This document shows positions 1 through 5,293 of a DNA stretch of 5,293 nt, in pieces. Below the pieces are notes generated by a model that was not told the origin of the DNA, searched no databases, and was given only the letters and a program-made list of their open reading frames with translations. Position 1 is the first letter of the stretch. Each line of letters starts with the position of its first letter. Origin of the DNA: a bacterium (GTDB taxonomy: Bacteria; UBP14; UBA6098). The position numbers were made by a program, and so were the translations under genes. Location: NCBI GenBank assembly GCA_030642425.1, contig DAOWNU010000174.1, forward strand, positions 1 through 5,293, given 5' to 3'.

Positions 1-275
1 GACTAAAAATGAAAATAAATAAACTTTTTATAAATATCAAGCGAATTATTTAGAATATCAATTAACTAAAATTAGAATATATCTAACTACAGATAGAGTA
101 TAATCAAAAATATATGAAAAGTAAGAAAATAATATAATTTATAATCGACTAATAATAGGTATCATCCAACTATGAAACGATATTAACGGAAATTACAGGG
201 AAAATGGCGGGATTTTTGGGAAATTGGATTGAGGAATGGGCGATTTGTCGTCCGGTTACACATGGTTTTCACGAC
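1..275. other. Gene-free, strongly A+T-rich leader
   Basis: No convincing coding region is visible on either strand. The first ~200 bases are very A+T-rich, with many TATAAT-like words (for example 99-104) that are expected by chance at this composition and lack a matching -35 box. Composition shifts to more balanced bases from about 200 onward, just before the palindrome cluster. The only forward frame of note (204-341, 45 codons) runs through the palindromes and is treated as spurious. The stretch may be the downstream flank of a gene outside the window. Confidence 0.6.
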
Positions 276-296
276 GGGCGGGTCTCGGACCCGCCC
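276..296. repeat. Perfect 9-bp palindrome (hairpin), dispersed-repeat type
   Basis: GGGCGGGTC (276-284) and GACCCGCCC (288-296) are perfect reverse complements around a 3-base TCG loop. It is followed by CCTAC. No T-run follows on the plus strand, so it is not a standard intrinsic terminator. From memory, similar GTAGGGGCGGGTC-type palindromes occur as dispersed intergenic repeats in many bacterial genomes; that identity needs a search. It is the first of three adjacent palindromic elements. Confidence 0.7.
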
Positions 297-320
297 CTAC
301 GACTCGCCGAGCCTGTCGAA

Positions 321-400
321 GGGCGTTTCGATACGGGCTAAAGCCCTACTCAACGACCGGATCGGTGGCTGAGTAGAGGCGAAGCCTCGTATCGAAGCCC
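321..400. repeat. Pair of inverted REP-like units (BIME-like branched palindrome)
   Basis: The left unit (321-359) and the reverse complement of the right unit (363-400) share the order GGGC, TTCGATACG, a variable small hairpin, CTACTCA, then a (C)GACCG or CCACCG end. TTCGATACG (327-335) pairs with CGTATCGAA (388-396). The inner hairpins are GGGC-TAAA-GCCC (335-346) and AGGC-GAA-GCCT (377-387). TACTCA (347-352) pairs with TGAGTA (370-375), and the tip is ACCG-GAT-CGGT (356-366). The whole can fold as a branched, cloverleaf-like structure. The unit resembles dispersed TTCGATACG...CTACTCAACCACCG repeats that I recall from Actinobacteria; two such units in inverted orientation resemble a BIME. 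No RAYT transposase is present in the window. Confidence 0.7.
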
Positions 401-422
401 GACCGCGCAACATAATTAAAAG

Positions 423-441
423 GTCGAGCGTCTCGCTCGAC
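423..441. repeat. Perfect 8-bp palindrome (hairpin)
   Basis: GTCGAGCG (423-430) and CGCTCGAC (434-441) are perfect reverse complements around TCT. It lies about 90 bases upstream of the permease start, so it could be in that gene's leader or mark the end of the repeat cluster. A G-run rather than a T-run follows, which argues against a plus-strand intrinsic terminator. Confidence 0.65.
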
Positions 442-534
442 GGGGGAAGTATCGAGGTTTTCATTTATGTAAAAAAAGGCTTTCATTCTCCGAAATGAGA
501 ACTATATTTGTTGTTGCAGATTTGAAAAAATATC

Positions 535-1371
535 ATGATTAAAAAAGATTCTACATTAAAACTCGGCCTCATTTACGCCTTCCTCATCCTCTGGACAATA
601 GGGACGCTCTATCCCGTGCTCCGCGTGATAACGATCTCCCTTCGCCCCGCCGATAAACTGCTTTCCACCGACCTCGCGATAATCCCGCCGGGGGCGACGC
701 TCCGAAACTATTTCGACCTTTTCACCGCGACACCCTTTCTCAGGTGGATGCTCAACTCGCTAATCGTAACGGCGGCGGTCACATTCTCCGGCGTCGCGCT
801 GGCTTCGATGGCGGGTTACGCGATCAGCAAGTTCCGTTTCGGCGGCAAGAAGGTCGTAATGCAGTCTTTGCTGACCACGCAGATGTTTCCGGCGACTATG
901 CTTCTTTTGCCGATGTATATCATGCTGGCCAAGCTTCATCTGGTGAACTCCTATTTCGGGCTGATGATCGCCTATTCCGCGACCGCTCTGCCGTTCTGTA
1001 TCTGGCAGATGAAGGGATATTACGACACGATACCGACCACGCTTATCGAGGCGGCGCGCGTGGACGGATGCGGCAACTGGGGGGCGTGGTGGAGGGTGAT
1101 ACTTCCGCTGGCGGCCCCGGCGCTCGTTATCACGGCGTTGTTCTCATTCATGGCGAGTTGGAACGAATATATTGTGGCCGCCGTTATTTTGCAGAACCCG
1201 GATATATTCACACTGCCGGTTGGCCTGAAAATGTTTCAGGGCAATATGTCCACGCAATGGGGGCTTTATGCCGCCGGGAGTTTCGTTGTCAGTGTTCCGG
1301 TGGTGGTTCTTTTTGTAGTTCTCAGCAGATGGCTTGTTTCGGGGCTTACACTGGGCAGCGTGAAGGGCTGA
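535..1371 (+). CDS. MalG-type carbohydrate ABC transporter permease
   Basis: Inner-membrane permease subunit of a binding-protein-dependent sugar importer (BPD_transp_1 superfamily, MalG/CUT1 type). The 278 residues match the usual MalG-like length. About six hydrophobic segments are seen, near residues 10-32, 70-95, 105-130, 136-158, 190-215 and 245-270. The cytoplasmic EAA loop that contacts the ATPase is well preserved: E172-A-A, then D177-G178, then I189-L-P191. The C-terminus SGLTLGSVKG is the conserved MalG-family ending. An in-frame stop at 523-525 makes ATG 535 the first possible start; no clear Shine-Dalgarno precedes it, only an A-rich stretch. A full transporter also needs a MalF-like permease, a solute-binding protein and an ATPase; none lies in the window, and the 534 bases upstream are non-coding. 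The substrate cannot be told. The last 42 bases of the gene are duplicated downstream at 2479-2520. Confidence 0.93.
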   Translation: MIKKDSTLKLGLIYAFLILWTIGTLYPVLRVITISLRPADKLLSTDLAIIPPGATLRNYFDLFTATPFLRWMLNSLIVTAAVTFSGVALASMAGYAISKFRFGGKKVVMQSLLTTQMFPATMLLLPMYIMLAKLHLVNSYFGLMIAYSATALPFCIWQMKGYYDTIPTTLIEAARVDGCGNWGAWWRVILPLAAPALVITALFSFMASWNEYIVAAVILQNPDIFTLPVGLKMFQGNMSTQWGLYAAGSFVVSVPVVVLFVVLSRWLVSGLTLGSVKG

Positions 1372-1374
1372 TCG
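1330..1374 (+). repeat. 45-bp direct repeat, copy 1 (permease 3' end)
   Basis: This segment codes for the end of the permease (WLVSGLTLGSVKG, stop) plus three bases. It matches 2479-2523 at 43 of 45 positions. The differences are at 1335 (CTT versus CTG, both Leu) and 1368 (GGC versus GGT, both Gly). Similarity drops abruptly upstream of 1330. Downstream of 1374 a looser A-rich similarity continues after a gap of about 10 bases. With copy 2 it brackets the lipoprotein gene. Confidence 0.95.
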
Positions 1375-1402
1375 GGATAAATCGAAAAAGAAATCAAAAT
1401 AA

Positions 1403-1407
1403 AAGGA
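1403..1407 (+). promoter_or_regulatory. Ribosome binding site deciding the lipoprotein start
   Basis: AAGGA lies 7 bases before ATG 1415 but only 4 before the in-frame TTG at 1412. The spacing favours ATG 1415, giving a 352-residue protein instead of 353. Confidence 0.65.
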
Positions 1408-1414
1408 ATACTTG

Positions 1415-2473
1415 ATGAAAGTATTAACTGCAGCTACGATACCGGTTATCACAATATTTATTGCCGCTGGATGTTCGAGAGAGTTGCCGAGTGTCAACGC
1501 CCGGAACTGCGCGGAACTCGTAGTCGAGCATAAATACTCGGAGATGCCGGAAGGCCTGGGACACCTACATTGGTCGTTATTCGATTCGCTTGCCGTCGTC
1601 GCGGAAATGGAAAACCCGGACAGCGCGATGGCGATCTTCCGCGATTTCTACTCGAAAAAGAGCGAAGTAACCCGAATTACAACGAAACCCGGATTGGACC
1701 AGCTTCTGTCACTAAATCTGTTTGCCTTAGAGTCGTGTGATTCCGGAGCGATATACATCCCTAGCGGGGACAACGATTTCTACCCGGCGCTCTTCTTACA
1801 AAAGGTCGAGGGAAAACGTCGCGATATACTGATACTCCATGATTCCTTCCTGAAACTTCGGGAATTCCGCAAGATTTTCACCGACGACCGGAGGATAAGC
1901 GCCCTTTTCGACCGGGACGAATGGCTTAACGGCCCGCCGGATTCGCTCGATCCCATATATTGGATAGCTCTTCGGAAGATCGAACGGAGCGGAGAAGATT
2001 TGTCGGTGCAGTTCGCAACTATCTGCGATCATTATCTTCATATTCCAAAAGGGAGTTATTTTCAGAAAGGGACGACATGGAAGATCGGCACCCCGCCAGA
2101 TTCGCTCGAATGGGCAAGGCTCAATGCGCTATTGCTTACGGAGAGATTTCCTTCCGAAGCATTCGAAAAACGTTGGGAACCGAGAATACTCGAATGGGGA
2201 TGGTGTTTAATGCCGTTCAGTCTCGCCGGGCGCTGCGTGATCGCCCTCGAACAGGCCGGTCATAAGGAAGAAGCGGCGACCTTATTTCATAACCTTTCAC
2301 CTTCGCTCGGAGGCATCAATCGCTGGTGGCTATTCGGATTTGGCATTGACGGGGATATACCGCTCGGAACGGAATTCTTGATTAACGGAGCGAAAAAATA
2401 TTTTGAAGGCGCAAGCGAAGATAGCACAGGTTTCGACAGGGAACTTATGAGAATACTCGCGGAAAAAAGCTGA
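1415..2473 (+). CDS. Predicted lipoprotein with a DUF2723-like GDND segment
   Basis: I do not recognise a named family for the whole 352-residue protein. Residues 1-20 form a lipoprotein signal: short MK n-region, hydrophobic core, and a lipobox-like IAAGC with Cys20; the -3 residue is Ala, slightly off consensus. Ser follows the Cys, compatible with outer-membrane sorting by the E. coli rule. Around residues 110-150 the order SGAIYIPSGDNDFYP, LFLQKVEG, then RRDILIL resembles the soluble part of DUF2723 (TMEM260-like) proteins, which have an ILFTNGDNDTFPLWYLQ-VEG-R-DV pattern; here there are no multiple membrane spans. The rest looks mainly helical, with no clear catalytic motif. It starts 43 bases after the permease stop and may be read with it. 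It is bracketed by the duplicated permease 3' end, so its position may be acquired. A role in sugar uptake is not supported by sequence. Confidence 0.8.
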   Translation: MKVLTAATIPVITIFIAAGCSRELPSVNARNCAELVVEHKYSEMPEGLGHLHWSLFDSLAVVAEMENPDSAMAIFRDFYSKKSEVTRITTKPGLDQLLSLNLFALESCDSGAIYIPSGDNDFYPALFLQKVEGKRRDILILHDSFLKLREFRKIFTDDRRISALFDRDEWLNGPPDSLDPIYWIALRKIERSGEDLSVQFATICDHYLHIPKGSYFQKGTTWKIGTPPDSLEWARLNALLLTERFPSEAFEKRWEPRILEWGWCLMPFSLAGRCVIALEQAGHKEEAATLFHNLSPSLGGINRWWLFGFGIDGDIPLGTEFLINGAKKYFEGASEDSTGFDRELMRILAEKS

Positions 2474-2478
2474 AGACG

Positions 2479-2523
2479 TGGCTGGTTTCGGGGCTTACAC
2501 TGGGCAGCGTGAAGGGTTGATCG
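2479..2523 (+). repeat. 45-bp direct repeat, copy 2 (orphan permease 3'-end remnant)
   Basis: Lying 5 bases after the lipoprotein stop, this still reads WLVSGLTLGSVKG and a stop (2518-2520) in its own frame, but has no permease body before it. The three codons before it read LKT, against LSR in the intact gene; at DNA level that stretch is not clearly alignable. It can be seen as the displaced original end of the permease gene, or as the last remnant of a second permease gene. There is no sign that it is translated. Confidence 0.9.
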
Positions 2524-2545
2524 AAAAAATAAAAAGAGATTTCCC

Positions 2546-2574
2546 TTGCACAAATAATTTTGAAAAGGTATTAT
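2546..2574 (+). promoter_or_regulatory. Candidate sigma-70-type promoter for the large exported protein gene
   Basis: TTGCAC (2546-2551) and TATTAT (2569-2574) are separated by exactly 17 bases, with an A/T-rich spacer. Transcription would start near 2581, giving a leader of about 100 bases. The -35 box matches only the TTG of the consensus, so the call rests mainly on the -10 box and spacing. It lies directly downstream of the orphan permease 3' end, suggesting that the large gene is transcribed separately from the two genes before it. A weak hairpin (2650-2670, one mismatch) precedes the ribosome binding site. Confidence 0.45.
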
Positions 2575-2671
2575 ACGGTTTGGTAGATTATTAATGGATT
2601 CTGAATAATTATTAAATGTATTTAAGGATTAGCTCGATCGATAATTGTTAACTTTTTCATAGAAAACGTTT

Positions 2672-2676
2672 GGAGG
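2672..2676 (+). promoter_or_regulatory. Strong Shine-Dalgarno of the large exported protein gene
   Basis: GGAGG followed by GAAA and ATG 2681. This is the strongest ribosome binding site in the window, though its spacing is a little short (4 bases). It supports ATG 2681 as the start, which also places a signal peptide at the exact N-terminus. Confidence 0.7.
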
Positions 2677-2680
2677 GAAA

Positions 2681-5293
2681 ATGCAAACGAGATTTGTGCA
2701 CGTTCTATTGGCAGTTATCCTCGTCTCCACCGCCATTTTTGCGGTGCCGGGGCAGATGCAGTATCAGGGCAAACTCACCGACGCCGCCGGTGTCGGCATC
2801 AACGACACGCTGGATATGTCGTTCAGGATATTCAATCATCCGACAACCGGCGCCGCTTTGTGGACAGAAAACCATACCGGCCCCGCGAACGACGTTCCCA
2901 TTGTGAAGGGATTGTTCGACGTTATGCTCGGCTCGGCGGGCACCCCGATAAACCTGCCTTTCGACGCCGACTACTGGCTGGAGATAACGGTAGATGGCAG
3001 CATACTTTTGCCGCGAGTAGAACTTGCGACCAGCCCTTATGCTTTCCGCGCGGCGATAGCGGACAGTGTGGTCGGCGGCGGTGGCGCTGTCGGTGATACT
3101 GCTATCTGGGAAGTGGGGACCGGCTCGATCAATCCTAAGAACAACGACGACGTTCAAATTAACGACGACGGCGATAATCTCGAAGGCGACATTTACGTTG
3201 AAATGGACCACGCCGCAAATGGCTCCGATGGTATTTATGTGTTTAGGGATGGATCCTATTATGGTCCCAATGTCGCAAATATATATGCACGAAGACAAGG
3301 CTCTTACGACATCGATTACGGCGGAACGGGCTGGAATCATGACGAATCCGATGTGGCGATAAAAGGGTATTCTTATAACGCCAGCAAATACACGGCGGGA
3401 GTCGCCGGATATAGCTGGCTGGATTTCGATACGAGCGCGGCGGTTATCGGTTCTTATTATGACGGCTCTACATTCGGCGCGCTTGCATATAACAACGGAT
3501 ACGAATTCTACGCCGGATATTTCTACGGCGGCGCGGTCCATATGGAACCGCAATCCGCGCCGTTGGGCGCTACCGAGGGGGACATTTACTCCGACGACGC
3601 CTCACATAATTTATTATATTACGACAGCACGAGCTGGGTGGATTTGACGGCAGGAGGAGGCGGTGGCCCCGACATCGATTGGTCCGGCGCGGGAACCGGC
3701 ACTATGTATGCAACGGATACAACCGATTATGTCGCCATCGGGAAATCGACGGCGCTGGAACAACTCAGCGTTACTTCGGAAACTGCGTGGAGAGTTATTC
3801 AGGGAACTAACGCTGCCGGCTCCGGCCCCTGGGGTGCCATCGCCCACAGTTCCGGGGGCTGGAATTTCGGGGTTATCGGCAGATATTCGGATGGCAGTGG
3901 TTCTTATAGCATATTAGGATTGGATGACGGCACACATACGTATGGTATTTTTGCCAACCAGGATGACGGGGATTACGCCGGTTGGTTCGACGGGCTTTTC
4001 CATATCGCACCTTCTATCGCACCTGCAACACCTATCGAGGGCGATATCTATGCTAACGGCACCGATAATAATCTCTATTTTCACGATGGCACGAGCTGGG
4101 TGGATTTAACGGCAGGAGGAGGCGGCGGTGTCGGCGGCGGCGGAACGCTAAATCGAATCCCGCTCTGGACGCCCGACGGCAGCACGCTGGGCGATTCGAG
4201 AATAGAGCAAAGCGCTACGCAAATAGAGATAGGCTCGACCTTAGGTGGATCGATGCAATCCAACCTGCTCGTCTATTGCGATGAAACGACCGATAAGAAC
4301 GCCATCTTCGGCGGCAACGCTTACGGCGACGTAACCGCCGGAACAGCATGGGACCATGACGATTTCGGCGCGGGTATCTACGGTTTGACTGAGATAAACG
4401 CCGCATATCGCGCGGGGGTAGTAGGAGCGGTTTGGGCAAGCACTTATCCCGACCATACCGCCGGTGTTGTCGGCGCGAATCACGACGGTTCGGTCTATGG
4501 CGGCCTCGGATATAGGATGGGCGGCGTCGATTACGCAGGCTATTTCATCGGCGACGTGTATGCCGGACATAACGTAGAGATCGAAGAAACACTCTTCATC
4601 GGCTCGGCGGAATATATCTTCGATGCCGGCGGATATGAACTCGGTTTCGACGCCGACCTTCAGCCCGACGGAGATGCCGCATATAACCTCGGTAATTCCG
4701 ATATGGAATGGGCCAACCTATACATAGACGGCACCGCCCATCTCGACGCTATCGAGCTTGGTGGTGTTACGCGGACGACATGGCCGACCGGCGGCGCAGG
4801 CCTCTGGACGGATCATGGCACTTATATCTCCGCCAACAACGCGACCAACGTTAAAATCTACGACAATATTGGCACCGGTTTAATCTATATATCCGGAACT
4901 TCGTCCAGTGCTATCACAAACTGGGACAATGACGGTGCATCTATTAAGCATTGTTACCAAACCGGCACCAATCTATACGGCATCAACGTATCCGCCAGCA
5001 GCGCAAATACCGACTACGGCATCTATGCCACCGGAGATGAATATGCCGGCTATTTCGCCGGTGTCCTGCACGCAGAAGGCAGCAAGTCCGGATTAGCTTC
5101 TTTAGGTGATGCTATAGGGTATTTCAAAAACACCACCAGCGCCGATGCCGCTGCCGTCTATGGAGAATGTGCCGGCACCGATTACTCCGGCTACGGCGGA
5201 TACTTCAAGGGCGGATACTATGGCGTGTACGGCAAGGTATCCCCCACAGGAAGTTTCGCTTACTATGGTGTTGAAGGTTATGTCAGCGGCGGA
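2681..5293 (+). CDS. Very large exported modular repeat protein, partial (open at right edge)
   Basis: Codon-by-codon reading gives 871 codons with no stop up to the last base, so the C-terminus lies outside. Residues 1-21 are a signal peptide (MQTR, hydrophobic core, AIFA, likely cut after Ala21). Residues 25-127 form an N-terminal domain: QYQGKLTD (27-34), FRIF, LWTE, GLFDVMLG, YWLEITVDG, and LPR...SPYAFRA (110-124), a pattern known from many secreted bacterial proteins. At least four modules follow, with Trp headers at W143, W334, W496 and W709 and AGYFxG-like ends at 278, 433, 619, 789 and 839. Modules 1 and 2 end in GDIY...TSWVDLTAGGGGG (W319, W473). Residues 667-695 (AYNLGNSDMEWANLYIDG onward) resemble phage tail-fibre segments. 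Gly, Tyr, Asp and Asn are abundant; Cys is rare. It is probably a surface or secreted fibre-like protein. The function, any C-terminal sorting signal and the binding target are unknown. Confidence 0.9.
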   Translation, partial: MQTRFVHVLLAVILVSTAIFAVPGQMQYQGKLTDAAGVGINDTLDMSFRIFNHPTTGAALWTENHTGPANDVPIVKGLFDVMLGSAGTPINLPFDADYWLEITVDGSILLPRVELATSPYAFRAAIADSVVGGGGAVGDTAIWEVGTGSINPKNNDDVQINDDGDNLEGDIYVEMDHAANGSDGIYVFRDGSYYGPNVANIYARRQGSYDIDYGGTGWNHDESDVAIKGYSYNASKYTAGVAGYSWLDFDTSAAVIGSYYDGSTFGALAYNNGYEFYAGYFYGGAVHMEPQSAPLGATEGDIYSDDASHNLLYYDSTSWVDLTAGGGGGPDIDWSGAGTGTMYATDTTDYVAIGKSTALEQLSVTSETAWRVIQGTNAAGSGPWGAIAHSSGGWNFGVIGRYSDGSGSYSILGLDDGTHTYGIFANQDDGDYAGWFDGLFHIAPSIAPATPIEGDIYANGTDNNLYFHDGTSWVDLTAGGGGGVGGGGTLNRIPLWTPDGSTLGDSRIEQSATQIEIGSTLGGSMQSNLLVYCDETTDKNAIFGGNAYGDVTAGTAWDHDDFGAGIYGLTEINAAYRAGVVGAVWASTYPDHTAGVVGANHDGSVYGGLGYRMGGVDYAGYFIGDVYAGHNVEIEETLFIGSAEYIFDAGGYELGFDADLQPDGDAAYNLGNSDMEWANLYIDGTAHLDAIELGGVTRTTWPTGGAGLWTDHGTYISANNATNVKIYDNIGTGLIYISGTSSSAITNWDNDGASIKHCYQTGTNLYGINVSASSANTDYGIYATGDEYAGYFAGVLHAEGSKSGLASLGDAIGYFKNTTSADAAAVYGECAGTDYSGYGGYFKGGYYGVYGKVSPTGSFAYYGVEGYVSGG
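3627..3666 (+). repeat. Internal 40-bp repeat, copy 1 (TSWVDLTA-polyGly linker)
   Basis: Matches 4089-4128 at 38 of 40 positions, with offset 462 bases (154 codons, in frame). The differences at 3646 (TTG/TTA, Leu) and 3664 (GGT/GGC, Gly) are synonymous. It encodes TSWVDLTAGGGGG at the end of module 1 of the large exported protein. It is preceded by a protein-level match (GDIYS...NLLYYDS versus GDIYA...NLYFHDG) that is much weaker in DNA. Confidence 0.92.
4089..4128 (+). repeat. Internal 40-bp repeat, copy 2 (TSWVDLTA-polyGly linker)
   Basis: Second copy of the linker, at the end of module 2, continuing into a longer Gly-rich run (GGGGGVGGGG) before the third Trp header. The sharp contrast between near-identical linker DNA and diverged module bodies suggests recent gene conversion, module shuffling at the linker, or strong constraint. 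Confidence 0.92.

Noticed and set aside
204..341. 45-codon frame with ATG behind AGGG
   Set aside because: Two-thirds of it runs through the palindromic repeats and it ends inside one; spacing of the AGGG is short and there is no protein-like feature.
276..441. CRISPR array or tRNA-like cloverleaf
   Set aside because: The repeats are inverted and not evenly spaced direct repeats, and no tRNA landmarks (T-loop GTTCRA, anticodon arm, CCA-adjacent acceptor) fit the folded structure.
503..508. TATATT as -10 box for the permease
   Set aside because: No acceptable -35 box stands at 16-18 bases upstream, so a promoter cannot be supported, although one must exist somewhere upstream.
1412..1414. TTG as start of the lipoprotein
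   Set aside because: The AAGGA element is better spaced for ATG 1415, and the TTG start adds only one residue.
744..1415. 223-codon forward open frame overlapping the permease
   Set aside because: It lies in another frame of a clear MalG gene; its translation has no family features and low-complexity Gly/Arg content typical of a shadow frame.
1144..1497. 117-codon minus-strand frame, and a similar tail in the frame at 2287-2553
   Set aside because: They look like related proteins only because both cross the duplicated permease 3' end; this is the DNA repeat read backwards.
2650..2670. Hairpin upstream of the large gene as terminator or riboswitch
   Set aside because: The stem is short, A/T-only in its core and has a mismatch; no T-run follows and no known riboswitch core is visible.
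2705..3553. 282-codon minus-strand open frame
   Set aside because: It is antisense to the exported protein gene, which has a signal peptide, ribosome binding site and internal repeats. The antisense translation shows no recognisable domain and is explained by codon bias on the plus strand.
3655..4140. Collagen-like repeat because of the Gly-rich runs
   Set aside because: The Gly runs are linkers without the G-X-Y periodicity of collagen-like proteins.

Overview
The window looks like a chromosomal segment of an uncultured Gram-negative-type bacterium, possibly from an FCB-related or neighbouring candidate phylum. This placement is inferred. It rests on a predicted lipoprotein, a very long exported repeat protein of a kind I associate with such genomes, A/T-rich leaders with weak ribosome binding sites, and clustered dispersed palindromes. 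No marker gene fixes the taxonomy.

Layout, left to right. Positions 1-534 hold no convincing gene. The first ~200 bases are strongly A+T-rich, and 276-441 hold three kinds of palindrome packed together: a 9-bp-stem hairpin, a pair of inverted REP-like units able to fold into a branched structure, and an 8-bp-stem hairpin. Positions 535-1371 encode a MalG-type sugar ABC transporter permease, with no MalF partner, solute-binding protein or ATPase beside it in the window. A lipoprotein gene of uncertain function follows at 1415-2473. Its middle resembles the soluble GDND-containing part of DUF2723-type proteins.

The last 45 bp around the permease stop codon (1330-1374) are repeated at 2479-2523, just after the lipoprotein gene, with only two differences, both synonymous in the permease frame. 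The lipoprotein gene is therefore bracketed by two copies of the permease 3' end, as expected if a roughly 1.15-kb segment was inserted at the end of the permease gene or gained by recombination with a paralogous permease locus.

A plausible promoter (2546-2574) then leads to the main gene of the window. It is an uninterrupted reading frame of 871 codons from 2681 that is still open at the right edge. It encodes an exported protein with a signal peptide, an N-terminal domain ending in PYAFRA, and at least four modules. The modules have Trp-containing headers and AGYFxG-type ends; two of them end in a near-identical TSWVDLTA-polyGly linker, and one carries a tail-fibre-like YNLG...W..LY segment. 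It is probably a surface or extracellular fibre-like protein.

The three genes share a strand but show no clear joint pathway. The permease and lipoprotein could be co-transcribed (43-base gap). The large gene appears to have its own promoter.
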